DNA from: Tamarix chinensis
Taxonomy: Eukaryota > Streptophyta > Magnoliopsida > Caryophyllales > Tamaricaceae
Length of the DNA stretch: 64,000 bases
NCBI GenBank assembly: GCA_030549775.1
Contig: CM060177.1
Coordinates: 68,005,638-68,069,637 of the forward strand
Direction of reading: 5' to 3'
Part shown: piece after piece, positions 1 to 10,915 of the stretch
Position numbering within the stretch: position 1 is the first letter of the stretch
Layout of the letters: the number at the start of each line of letters is the position of its first letter
Translations under genes and position numbers: made by a program
The notes under the pieces: generated by a model
Database searches by the model: none
Told to the model about the DNA's origin: nothing
The model's input: the letters and a program-made list of their open reading frames with translations, nothing else

Positions 1-972
1 TCGTTAGAGCCAAATGGTCTACCATGCTTTCGTCTTACTTGTGACTCACTTGCTATTAGGTGGGATGAAGTCCCTATAGGGACCTCTATATGAGTTGGAG
101 TATTTTCTATTGGTATATGTAACCTCATCACTTTGGCACTAGTAAATGTGTCTGGTAACTTGTTGGCTACATTTTGTAAGTGTATGATCCTTTAAACCTC
201 AAGTTCTCTTTGATTAGTGATAGGATCTAAAAATTGCATGGAGGTGGTATTCCATGTAATATTTTTGTGAACAATCTCCTTTTCCTTCTCTTCTCCCCAT
301 AAGCTTGGGAAGAATATTTCATCAAAATAATAGTCTAAGTACCTAGTTGTGAATAAATCACTAGTATTAGGTTCAAGGTACTTTATAATAGAATGGGACT
401 CATAGCCCACATAAATTCCTAATCTTATTTGTGTCCCTAGTTTAGATCATTGTGGAGGAGGAATAGGGACATACATTGCACATCCAAAAAATTTCAAATG
501 AGAAATGTCAGGATCTCTACTAAAGATAAGTTGTAGAGGGGAATGCTCATGATATGTAGTTGGTCTAAGAGAAATTAATTCGACTGCATGCAAAATTGCA
601 TGCCCTCAGCTCAGCATGGGCAACTTTAACCTCTTTAACAAAGGTCGAGCTATCATTTGCATCCTCTTAATTAACAAATCTACTAAGCCATTTGGAGCAT
701 GAATGTGAGGCATTGGGTGCTCTATTGTAATCCCAATTGATAGATGATAGTTTTCAAAACTTTAGGATGTAAATTCCCCACATTATACAATCTAACTTTC
801 TTAATTTGATAATCAAGAAAATGAGCCCTTAATTTAATTATTTGGATTAAAATCCCTACAAATTCCACATTTCTTGAGGACAATAGACTTACGTGAGACC
901 ATTGGGAGACCATTGGGTTGATGCATAACCAATACCATACAATATCTAAATGGTCCACATGGTCGTGTTATT
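1..972 (-). pseudogene. Ty1/copia pol fragment (integrase core to integrase-RT linker), broken
   Basis: Reading the minus strand from 972 down to 1 gives copia integrase. A segment around 960-740 (SHVSLLSSRNVEFVGIL, then RAHFLDYQIKKVRLYN) corresponds to the core where the second catalytic Asp is expected, but that residue reads Tyr. Next comes the C-terminal part with ARPLLKRLKLPMLS, SLRPTTYHEHSPLQ and DISHLKFFGCAMYVPIPPPQ (about 640-450), then the linker GYESHSIIKYLEPNTSDLFT (about 410-340), which is a hallmark of this copia group. Several in-frame stops and shifts make it nonfunctional. The RT would lie left of the window. The same element resumes at 9949 and 15097; the gaps are solo-LTR insertions with target-site duplications. 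The lineage assignment to copia is firm; a subfamily name is not attempted. Confidence 0.88.
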
Positions 973-2666
973 TGTAACACCCTAAAATTTATTATTTTTT
1001 TAACGGAAGCAATTAAATTAAAACATGTGAATTTTGGGAATGTTACTGTTGTGATTAGTACGAGCCCGGTTAACGACCGTTCCTATACTAACCACAAGGC
1101 TAAAAGAAATTTAATAATCATCATAAATCAATCCCAAGAAAGACATCAAATAAACATTAAACAATTAAAATATAGAAATTAGAGTGCATAGTTAAAGTTC
1201 CTAAAAAGGAAATAAAGTTTACAATTAATAAAAATTAAGTCTAGGATACTCAATAAAAAAATAGAAAATCAAGAAAGAGAAATTTTGTCACGCCACTCTC
1301 AATCTTCGTGCTAAGTCTATACGCTACACTCAACTCCGACTGATGCCTTGTTAACATCGAAGCATCAAAATGGGTATCACTAACCTGCACAAAATCAAAG
1401 GGGCCTTCTCCTTGTGGGGATGAGTAGCACCATAAAATGGGTGGTCAGTACGCTACGTATTGAGCAAGGTAACCATGATCTAAAGCCAACATACAAAATC
1501 ACATAATCAAAGCAGGATAATATATTAACATACGATCATTCAAGTAAATACGTAAAGGCCCAATTATATTCAGGATAAATTAATTAATTAATCTCTCATT
1601 AGTAGTCATTTCACACCATGTTTTTTATCAATCCATGTGAGTATGGGAGCCCCAATATTATAGCCACTGGATCAATCACTTATAGGGTGAAACACATCTA
1701 GCCACAATTATAGTCAATGGATCGATCACTTATAGGGCAAAACACACCTAACCACTATTGTATGCCGATGGATTGATCTGGCCCCAGTTCATATGGTGTT
1801 CCATTATAATTATTTAGTATCTTGTATGTGTCTTAGTAAACTTAGGGTTTGGTTTATTGAGCTTAGGATCCCCTACTATTATAGCCGATAGAGTGGTCAC
1901 TTATAGGGCAAAACGCACCTAACCACTATTATAACTGATGGATCGGTCACTTATAGAGCATAACGCACCTAACCACTATTAGATGCCTGTGGATTTGTCT
2001 AAGCCCTGCTCAATAATCTTCCACTTTATGTGATTAATGTTTTACCATTTCTTATTCAAAATTTTCACCCTAGATATGCATGACTAACTCCCTCTATGCT
2101 TATCCTCCAAAAGGGTTGTCCCATACCTGGAGACTCCTGCTTCTCCTAACTTACCTCATCATCCTTTCCTCCTTACCCTAACTCACACCAGAGGTCCAAC
2201 TCCTATGTGCATGGGTTAAGGCCCACTACCTTACACCCCCAATTCCACTCACTACCTCACTCTAGGGTTGATTGGCTAGGAAATAGGGGTAGGTAGGTGA
2301 CGACACACTGGCCAGCGATGGCAGGCCGGCGCAGGTCTGCTCTTAGCAAGTGTGATTGGCTAGGAAAAAGGGAAGTTTCATGTGAAAATGAAGGAGAGTT
2401 GGTTGGGTCGAATGGCAGGTGAGTCAGTAGGGAAGAGAGAAGAGAGATCGGATGGTTAAGAGTGTGGTTGGCGGCGAGAATCTCCAAGGGGAGTTTGCAG
2501 GATGCGATGGGGAAGGAAGAAGAAGGAGGATGTGCGTAGACCGGGTGGTCCAAGAAATAAAAAAAGGAAGAGAACTGGCCAGGCAATGGGGGATAAAAAA
2601 GAAGGAAAAGAAACGCGGTGTTCTAAGCCTCACCAAAGGAGGAAAGGAAAGGGAGTTGGGCCGTGG

Positions 2667-3460
2667 TGATATGAATCTTAAAAATTTGTATTTAATTAAT
2701 TTTGATAATTGCTGTAAATCATTTTAAACTTATATTTGTTTGTCTTATTTTGTGAATGATTAGGAAATATTGATGCAGCACATGGAGTATGGCTTTGAAT
2801 GGTTGCAGCTGCTGAAGTGTTGCAGAAATGTATTTTATTATTTTTATGTAATCTCATGTGATACATTCGCCGGTAGAAAATTGGCTAATAGAAATTAGGT
2901 TGGTTGTATAATCCGCCACCCAATACATAATAATGGATTAGTTGGATTGTGGGTTAATCGACCCTTAATAGCCATGATTAGCTAGAATTAATATTAGCTG
3001 ATGGGAATTGATGTATAAATATTTCCTTGTATTTTGGGGCAGAGTTTGGTGTGTTTTTTTGGGCTGGTCGAGTGTTCAGCACCAACCCATTTTCATCTTT
3101 GTACTTTGGATTACTGTATTTTTATACAGATATGTATGCCTCATATAAATAAGGCATATACGACCTGTATGAGTTAGTTTTGCCTAATATACGAATTTGA
3201 TTCTTAATTCTTCTCGAGCTTCTCTTGCGTTCTCTCTCTCTCGGCAAACTTCTCACTCGCACCTTCTTCTGCTTCTGCTCTCTATCTTCGATCAATTCTT
3301 GATCGCTTCTGTCTCTCAAATTTAGTTTCCGTTGTTAAACTGTGCCTCTGAATTCTTGAATCTTCCTTTGGAAGTTTCCTTAGGCTGATTCCGGCGAATC
3401 GAACCCCACGCTCGATTATTTTCTTCGATCCTTTTGTGAAACCCTAATAGGTTTCCATCA
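2667..3460 (+). repeat. 5' LTR of the nested gypsy element
   Basis: 794 bp, starts TGATATGAATC and ends GTTTCCATCA. It matches 8699-9529 throughout, except for a deletion of about 38 bp relative to the 3' copy (near 3105) and scattered substitutions. It contains a TATA-like box, then a CT-rich stretch (3215-3310) downstream, as expected for the R-U5 region. Confidence 0.95.
3144..3152 (+). promoter_or_regulatory. Candidate LTR TATA box
   Basis: TATAAATAA lies about 320 bp before the LTR end and is followed about 75 bp later by a CT-rich tract of the Y-patch kind seen in plant core promoters. The identical motif is kept in the 3' LTR at 9213-9221. Function is inferred from position. Confidence 0.55.
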
Positions 3461-3462
3461 TT

Positions 3463-3474
3463 TGGTATCAGAGC
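3463..3474 (+). other. Primer-binding site, initiator tRNA-Met type
   Basis: TGGTATCAGAGC starts two bases after the 5' LTR end. It is the standard complement to the 3' end of plant initiator tRNA-Met used to prime minus-strand synthesis in most gypsy and copia elements. Confidence 0.93.
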
Positions 3475-4158
3475 CTCGATTATTCGAGTGCTCGTGGTTT
3501 AATTGTTACTGCTAAGTTTTTTTTCATTTCTGGTTTGTTATTTGTTTTTTTCGCTTACCCTACTTTTGAAGTGTGAAATTTTAGGGTTTGCAGACAATGA
3601 AGGGTTTGACGATTGATGTCGTTCTTAAACTAGCGATCAGAGTGTTTTGTTTGCTATTTCGAAGTTCCTGAAAGAAAACCCTAATCAACCTAGGGTTCGG
3701 TGAAGAATTTGGATCTTGACTAATTTCGAGACATATTTTCTGTTGGTAACCTTGAATCATATTTTTGCTATATATTACTATCTGCGATAATTAATTACCA
3801 ACTTCTTTCGAAATATTATTTGTTTCTCTTGTTAAGTATAGAGGTTAAATAACCGGTGAACCCTTTTGGTTTCGGGAAAGGAGTAAGACCTCCAAGAAGA
3901 GGGGTCCCTAAGTAAGTGGATTAATTGTTTAAGTGCTCGCGGTAATATCGTTCTTTCTCACTTATCTATGATTTTCGAACTTATATTTACCTGGAAATTC
4001 TGTGTAAGCTGTATTATTGACATATCTGATATTCATTGATACTGTAATATTTTTATAATTAGTTTGTGTGTTTCTGTCTATCTGAATTTATTAAAATAAA
4101 TTGATCCTGTTTAAGTGTCTGTGACTGTGTTAATTGATTAGATTAAAGGAATTTCATA
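3475..4158 (+). other. Untranslated leader of the nested gypsy element
   Basis: 684 bp between primer-binding site and gag start. It holds no long frame; packaging signals may lie here but none is recognised. Confidence 0.6.
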
Positions 4159-5460
4159 ATGTCTAACAACGGGCAATCTGTTAATCAATCTGTTTCTAGT
4201 AATGATCTATTAGAAACTCTTAGGACTTTTCAAGAATAAATGACTGCTCAATTTGTTGTATTGTCTGCTAATTTAGAACAAAGAATAGGAGAACAAGAAA
4301 TAAGAACTAATGAACTACAACATATTAGAGTTGAAACTAACCAAGCAGGGTTATTAGGAAGGGCTCCTTTGGACCCTAGGATCAGAATTCCACCCATAGC
4401 TAACCTAAAAGAGTTGGAAGACCAAGTATCAAATAATAGTGATAGGAGACCTAGGCAGAACAATAGACAAGAAAGGGAATTAGAATTCATTGATAGGAAT
4501 CTAAATAATCTTAAGCTTAGTATACCTGGGTTCAATGGCAGAAATGACCCTGATTATTATTTTGAATGGGAAAGGAAGATAGAGCTAGTGTTTGAATGTC
4601 ATAACTATTCGGATGAGAAGAAAATTAAGGTATCTGTAGTAGAATTTACTGAGTATGCTTCCTCTTGGTATCATAATCTTGTGTTAACTAGACGTAGATG
4701 TGGGGAGCTACCTATACAGACTTGGGAAGAGTTTAAAATTTTAATGTGAAAAAGGTTTGTACCAAGTTACTATTATAGGGAGTTACATAAGATATTACAA
4801 ACAATTAGTCAAGGAATGAGAACAGTGGATGATTACTATAAGGAATTAGAGGTCTTGATCATTAAAACAGGAATTATTGATGATGATGATGCTACCATGG
4901 CTAGGTTTTTGAGTGGACTAAACTCTTAGATAGCTGATAAAGTAGAATTATATCCTTGTGGAACTTTAGGTGAAATGGTAAATATAGCTACTAAGATAGA
5001 GATTCAATTAAAGAAGTATAGACAATATAAACCCCCTGGGATTGGGTTTAAGAGTATAGTAAGGAGAAATTTTGGGGGAACTATTTCTGGAAATTGGAAG
5101 AATACTAATAAAGTTGAGTCTAGAGGTAGGAATAATGAGGCTAAGGTAGGAAATAAGTTTGAAAAGGGTAAGAATGTGATAACAAACCCTGTGAATGGAT
5201 CAAATAGAACTAGAGATATTAAATGTTTTAGATGTGGAGGATTAGGACATATAGCTTCTGAGTGTCCAAACAAGAGAAACATTTTAATTAGAGAGTCTGG
5301 AGAAATAGAATCTGAATCTGAAGAGGAAGATGTGGAGATTAGTTTAGTCAAAGAAGATGATAGTGATTCAGAAGAAGAAATAGAACTGCTAGTGAGTAGA
5401 GATCTTTTTGTAGTATGTAGTACTTTAAACAGTAACAAACTACCTGATTCTAATGCTATA
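4159..5460 (+). pseudogene. Gag of the nested gypsy element, three in-frame stops
   Basis: The ATG at 4159 opens the frame MSNNGQSV and all later gag-pol pieces up to about 7655 are in this same frame. The capsid-type Retrotrans_gag region runs from about 4540 (DPDYYFEWERKIELVF) to 4970 (WYHNL, WEEFKILM, FLSGLN). A CCHC zinc knuckle CFRCGGLGHIASEC begins at 5224 and is followed by an acidic stretch (ESESEEEDVE), typical of plant gypsy nucleocapsids. Stops at 4237 (TAA), 4747 (TGA) and 4927 (TAG), plus a TAG at 5461 before protease, interrupt it. Each is one C-to-T change away from a Gln or Arg codon. Gag would form the virus-like particle; this copy cannot make a full one. Confidence 0.9.
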
Positions 5461-7672
5461 TAGAGAGAAAATATATTTCATACTAGATGTTTAATTGATG
5501 ATAAATGCTTTAACATGGCTATAGACAATGGTAGTTGTATTAATGCTGCTAGTACCTTGTTAGTGTCTAAGTTAGATTTAACAACTACTAAACATCCTAA
5601 ACCATATAGATTGCAGTGGCTTAATGAGTTAGGAGATGTAAAAGTTAGCCAACAAGTTCTAGTAAATTTAAAATTAGGAAAATATGAAGATTCTATTTTA
5701 TGTGATATAGTTCCAATGCATGCTGTGCACCTTTTATTAGGTAGACCTTGGCAATATGATAGAAAGGTAATACATGATGGTTATAAGAACAGATATACAT
5801 TACAGAAGGATGATAGGAAGATTGTTTTAGCACCTATGACTCCAAAAGAGATTTTTGAAGATCAAATTAAAATTAAATCTGATTATAAGGAATTATCTAA
5901 ACCAAGTTTGGAGACTGAGATTAGTTCAAAAGAAATTAAGGGAACATCTGGGTTTTATGCTAAGAGTAAGGATGTAGGAAAGGCTATTAGGAGACAGGCC
6001 AATGTGTATTTGATGGTTTATAAAGAGTGTTATGAGTTTCAGTTAGGAATAAGTGAAGAAGTACCTAGTGCTGTGAAAGAACTATTGGAAGATTATAGTG
6101 AATTGTTTCCTCAGGACATTCCTAGTGGATTAACTCCATTAAGGGGAATAGAGCATCGAATAGATTTTGTTCCAGGAGCTGTTATACCAAATAGACCTGC
6201 TTATAGGGCTAATCTTGAGGAAGTTAAGGAATTAAAAAGGCAGGTTTCTGAATTACTAAGTAGGGGATATATTAAGGAATCAATGAGTCCTTGTGCACTT
6301 CCAGTATTATTAGTCCCTAAAAAGGATGGTAGTTGGAGGATGTGTGTGGATAGCAGAGCAGTAAATAAGATAACTATAAAGTATAGATATCCCATACCTA
6401 GACTTGATGAGATGTTTGATCTGTTACATGGTGCTGCTATTTTTTCGAAAATAGATTTAAAAAGTGGGTATCATCAAATTAGGATGAAACCAGGAGATGA
6501 ATGGAAGACAGCTTTTAAAACTAATTTTGGATTGTATGAATGGTTAGTGATGCCTTTTGGGTTATCCAATGCACCTAGTACTTTTTTGAGTCTTATGAAC
6601 TATGTTTTGAGGGATTTTATTGGAAAATTTGTGGTTGTTTATTTTGATGATATACTTATATATAGTAAGTCTTTAGAGGAACACTTGAAACACTTAAGGA
6701 TTATTTTGGATGTGTTTAAGACAGAAAAACTTTATGCTAACTTAACTAAATCTAGGTTTTGTGTGGAAAATGTGGTTTTCTTAGTATTTGTGGTAGGAAA
6801 AGATGGCATATCTCTGGATAAAGATAAAATTAAAGCTATTCAAGAATGGCCTGTGCCAAAGAGTGTGAATGAAGTTAGAATTTTTCATAGATTGTGTTCT
6901 TTCTATAGGAGATTTTTTAGGAATTTTAGTACTATAGCTGCTCCTTTGACTGCCATAACAAAGAAGGAGAATGGATTTAGGTGGGGTTTAGAGCAGCAAA
7001 AATCTTTTGAGACACTTAAAACTAAATTAACCCAAGCACCTGTGTTAAGCCTTCCTGACTTTGAAAAGATGTTTGAATTAGATTGTGATGCTTTAGGGTT
7101 AGGAATAGGGGGTGTACTTTCTCAAGAAGGCAAACCAATAGCTTATTTTAGTGAGAAATTAAATGGTAGTACTCTGAATTATTATACTTATGAAAGTGAA
7201 TTGTTTGCTTTAGTAAGAGCTTTAGAAGTTTGGCAACATTACTTGTGGCATAGAGAGTTTGTGATTAATACTAATCAAGAGGCTATTAAGTATTTAAAAA
7301 GTAAATCAAAGTTAAATAGGAGACAGGGTAGATGGATTGAGTTTATGAAAAGTTTTCCTTATATGATTAAGTATAAGAAAGGAAGTGATAATGTAGTTGT
7401 AGATGCTCTATCTAGGAGATATGCTTTATTAAATGCTGCAGATACTACTTTGTTAGGTTTTTCTAGTATTAAACTATTATATTTGGAAGATCTTGATTAT
7501 AAGGAGATTTATAAAAAGTGTGAAGTCTCTACACAGGGAAAATATTTTATCACTGAAGGTTATTTTTTTAGGGAAAATAGGTTATGCATTGCTAAATGTT
7601 CTTATAGGGGATTATTAATTCAAGAAGCTCATAATGGTAGATTAATGGCACATTTAGATTTCAGAAAACTTT
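5461..7672 (+). pseudogene. Protease, reverse transcriptase and RNase H of the nested gypsy element
   Basis: After the stop at 5461 the frame stays open for more than 700 codons. Protease active site DNGS is at 5524 and [12 protein letters not shown] follows at about 5740. RT motifs in order: [57 protein letters not shown] and the catalytic box YFDDILIYS at 6640. RNase H starts near 7075 ([13 protein letters not shown]), keeps YESELFAL and VVVDALSRR, but reads NTNQE where an Asp is expected, so RNase H was probably inactive. A single-base loss between about 7655 and 7672 shifts the frame just before the integrase zinc region. RT itself looks intact in its core. Confidence 0.93.
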
Positions 7673-8795
7673 AAACATATTAATTGATCATTTTTATTGG
7701 CCTCATATGAAGAAAGATGTGTTGAAATATTATGTCAATTGTGTTGCTTGTAGACAGGCTAAAACTACTTCAAAACCATTTGGTTTATATACTCCATTTT
7801 CTATACCTAACCAACCTTGGGTTGATGTTTCTTTGGATTTTATTTTAGGCTTACCTAGAACTAATAGGGCTAAGGATTCAATAATGGTTATAGTAGACGT
7901 GTTTAGTAAGATGGCTCATTTTATACCTTGTAATAAAACAAATGATGCTGTGGCTGAATTATTTTTTTCTAATATAGTTAAATTACATGGCATACCTAAG
8001 ACCATAGTTTCACATAGGGATGTTAAATTCCTGAGTCATTTTTTGAAGGTTTTGTGGGGAAAATTAGGAACTAAATTATTATTTTCCACAGCTTGTCACC
8101 CTCAAACTGATGGATAAACTAAGGTAGTAAATAGAACATTAGGTAATATGTTAAGGGTTGTCCTTGGAAAGAATCTTAGACAGTGGGAATATGTTTTACC
8201 TCAGGTAGAGTTTGCTTATAATAGAACTTTGCATTCTACAACTAATAAGACTCCATTTGAAATTGTGTATGGTTTTAATCCTTTGACTCCTTTAGACCTG
8301 AGTCCTCTACCTCATGCTGATTTGCAAAATTTTGATGCTGAATCTAGAGCTAATAATATAAAGAAGTTACATGAGTCTGTAAGTCAACAAATTAATAAAA
8401 AGGTGCAGTAAATGGCTGAAAATGCTAATAAAAGGAGGAGAAAAATGGTTTTTAAACCTAGGGACTTAGTTTGGGTACATCTTAGGAAGGAGAGATTTCC
8501 AAATCTTAGGAAGTCATAATTAGATTCTAGAGGAGAAGGACCATTTACTGTGTTAGAGAAAATTAATGACAATTCTTATAAGATTGGTTTACCTGCTAAA
8601 TTTGGTAATGGTAGTAATTCTTTTAATGTGGCTAATCCTATTCCATTTCTGGAACTTAATCAGGTTTCAGAGGCGAAACCTTTTCAAGAAGAGGGGAATG
8701 ATATGAATCTTAAAAATTTGTATTTAATTAATTTTGATAATTGCTGTAAATCATTTTATACCTATAATTGTTTGTCTTATTTTGTGAATGATTAG
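7640..8795 (+). pseudogene. Integrase of the nested gypsy element, frame extends into the 3' LTR
   Basis: The HHCC zinc region spans the frameshift: H at the end of the preceding frame (ending near AHLDFR), then [11 protein letters not shown] and CVACRQAK. The core has [28 protein letters not shown] and [12 protein letters not shown]. The third catalytic residue is lost: after HPQTDG there is a stop (8115) and then TKVVNR, Lys standing where the DDE Glu is expected. Further stops are at 8409 and 8517. The tail has [28 protein letters not shown] and FTVLEKINDNSYKIGLP. After that the frame crosses the polypurine tract and runs 97 bp into the 3' LTR, ending at TAG 8793-8795. Integrase would join cDNA to host DNA; this copy is inactive. 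Confidence 0.9.
8686..8698 (+). other. Polypurine tract of the nested gypsy element
   Basis: AAGAAGAGGGGAA directly abuts the 3' LTR start at 8699, the expected plus-strand primer position. It is also translated as the last codons before the LTR. Confidence 0.9.
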
Positions 8796-9529
8796 GAAAT
8801 ATTGATGCAGCACATGGAGTATGGCTTTGAATGGCTGCAGCTGCTGAAGTGTTGCAGAAATGTATTTTATTTTTTTTATGTAATCCTATGTGATGCATTC
8901 GCCGGTAGAAAATTGGCTAATGGAAATTAGGTTGGTTGTATAATCCTTCACCAGATCTATAATAATGGATTAGTTGGATTGTGGGTTAATCGACCCTTAA
9001 TAGCCATGATTAGCTAGAATTAATATTAGCTGATGGGAATTGATGTATAATTATTTCCTTGTATTTTGGGGGAGAGTTTGGTGTGTTTTTTTGGGCTGGT
9101 CGAGTGTCCAGCACCAACCCATTTTCATCTTTACACTTGGGCTGTATCGATGAGGTTAATTGGACTGACTCTATGCTGCGTTGTGTATTTTTATACGGAT
9201 ATGTATGCCTCATATAAATAAGGAATATACGACCTGTATGAGTTAGTTTTGGCTGATATACGATTTTGATTCTTGATTCTTCTCGAGCTTCTCTCGCGTT
9301 CTCTCTCTCTCGGCGAACTTCTCACTCGCACCTTCTTCTGCTTCTGCTCTCTATCTTCAATCAATTCTTGATCGCTTCTGTCTCTCAAATTCAGTCGCCG
9401 TTGTTAAACTATGCCTTTGAATTCTTGAATCTTCCTTTGGAAGTTTCCTTAGGCTGATTCTGACGAATTGAACCCCGCGCTCGATTATTTTCTTCGATTC
9501 TTTTGTGAAACCCTAACAGGTTTCCATCA
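8699..9529 (+). repeat. 3' LTR of the nested gypsy element
   Basis: 831 bp, TGATATGAATC to GTTTCCATCA, followed by the duplication CGTGG. It carries about 38 bp near 9135-9180 that the 5' copy lacks. TATAAATAA is at 9213-9221. Confidence 0.95.
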
Positions 9530-9948
9530 CGTGGGGAAGACAGGCCCAACAAGGAAGAAGAAAAAGGAAAGAAGAAAGGAGAGAAATAAAGAAAAAGGAA
9601 AAAATAGAAGAAAACGGAAAGAAAAGAAAAAGGAAAAGGGAAAATAGGTTGGTTAGGGTATTTGGGATGTTTTGTTATTTTTGGATATTTAAAGATAATA
9701 ATATTTAAATAAATTCTTATTTAATTTCCTTTCTAGGCTAATATAGGATTTTTGTAAGATTTTTCCTAAATTGCATTTTAATTAGCAAAACACCCTAATT
9801 TTTCCTAATTAAAATATTTATTATTTTCTTCTTTATTTTTCTTAATTAATTCCATTTTTATTTTAATAAAAATAATTTATTTAATTAATTTACCTATTAA
9901 ATCCTTATTTGTCGATAATTTTTAAAATTAGGGTTTTGGGACATTTCA

Positions 9949-10374
9949 TTATTAGCCCATATATCTTCTTGAATGTGTTTAAGGAATATGAGAGATTCTA
10001 CGTTTACTTTTATTACTAATAGCCTTGTTATCAATTTGAAAAGGGAGCTGATCATGCATGTTAAATCACCTATAGAAAGAATATTTAAATTTATTAGTGG
10101 GTGTTCATATGATTACTAAATATTTTACGGATCATTGTTTCACCTAAGTGACCAAGTCTATCATGCCACATAATGAATTTCTGTTGGTCAACTATGTTAT
10201 AGGAAGTGATGCTATAGAACTCAATAGGATGAATAAAAGTGCCATATAGCCCAAATGTGCACACCGACATCTTTTCTAAAATTGGCTTTTAACCAGTCTT
10301 ACAGGACATTAAATAAAGGTATTTAACATCATCCTTATAGGTCGTTTCTATATGATATCCATTTTGTTGAATAT
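9949..10374 (-). pseudogene. Copia GAG-pre-integrase zinc region (continuation of the copia at 1-972)
   Basis: On the minus strand the reading GLYGTFIHPIEF, then FIMWHDRLGHLGETMIRKIF, is the GAG-pre-integrase domain of copia polyproteins, with the first His pair of the integrase zinc finger. The downstream part (towards 9949) is degenerate, with remnants of the Cys pair region and RIQGDI-like residues. It is bounded on the left by LTR A and on the right by LTR B, both with target-site duplications, so it joins directly to 1-972 and 15097 onward. Not functional. Confidence 0.85.
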
Positions 10375-10898
10375 TATAACACCCCCAAAATTCACTACTA
10401 GAAAATTTTATTTTATTTAAGATTTAACAGAAGCAATTGAATCAAAACTTATAAATTTCAGGGATGTTATCGCTGTGATCAATACAAGCACGACCCCCTG
10501 CCATTCCCATACTAACCACAAGGCTAAAGGAAGTTTAAAACCATCATAAATCAAACTCAAAACAAGACTTTAATAAAGCATTAAAACATTCATAAGATGG
10601 AAATCATAGTGCGTGAAAAAGAGTTACAATATAGAGTACATAGTTAAAGTTCCTTAAAAGGAATAAGGTCTACCAAAAGATAAACTTTAAGTCTGGAAAA
10701 TTCAATACAAAATGGAAGAATAAAAGGAGGAATTTCAGCCATGCCGCTCTCGATCTCCATGCCAAGTCCATGCTCAACACTCAGCCCCACTCGATGCCTT
10801 ATAAGCGTCGAAGGCATCAAAAATGTTATCACCGACCTACACAAAGTCAAAGGAGCCTTCTGCTCGTGGGAATGAGTAGCACCCATGAAATGGGTGGT

Positions 10899-10915
10899 CA
10901 GTACGCTGTGTACTA
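10899..10915. promoter_or_regulatory. Conserved dyad box, copy in LTR B
   Basis: CAGTACGCTGTGTACTA; consensus over the ten long LTRs is close to CAGTACG-CTA-CGTACTG, a 7-bp inverted repeat with a 3-nt spacer. Function unknown. The other copies are listed in the findings. Confidence 0.5.

Larger units (their letters stand above)
2667..9529 (+). mobile_element. Structurally complete Ty3/gypsy LTR retrotransposon, chromovirus-like
   Basis: This is a full element of 6863 bp: 5' LTR 2667-3460, primer-binding site 3463-3474, leader, one gag-pol frame from 4159, polypurine tract 8686-8698, 3' LTR 8699-9529. The 5-bp target-site duplication CGTGG is perfect (2662-2666 and 9530-9534). Domain order gag, protease, RT, RNase H, integrase is that of Ty3/gypsy. 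The integrase tail (GDLVW-like region, then a frame running into the 3' LTR) suggests a chromovirus, possibly near the CRM clade, but I see no clear chromodomain and the clade is inference. The two LTRs differ by roughly 35-40 substitutions by eye plus one indel of about 38 bp, i.e. about 5 percent. It is the youngest dated insertion here and sits in solo LTR A. Confidence 0.93.
973..9948 (-). repeat. Long solo LTR A, split by a nested gypsy element
   Basis: The ends are TGTAACACCC at 973 and ...GGGACATTTCA at 9948. A perfect 5-bp target-site duplication TTATT flanks them (968-972 and 9949-9953). The LTR itself is 973-2666 plus about 9535-9948, roughly 2.1 kb; the rest is the nested element 2667-9529 with its duplication. 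No internal domain or second LTR exists, so this is a solo LTR left by LTR-LTR recombination. The sense strand is inferred as minus because the GCGGAAGCA-like box (about 1002) and CACAAGGCTAAA box (about 1093) lie near the left terminus, as in LTRs followed by a primer-binding site. Tandem CACTATTATA modules occupy about 1650-1990. It is inserted in the copia integrase. Confidence 0.88.
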
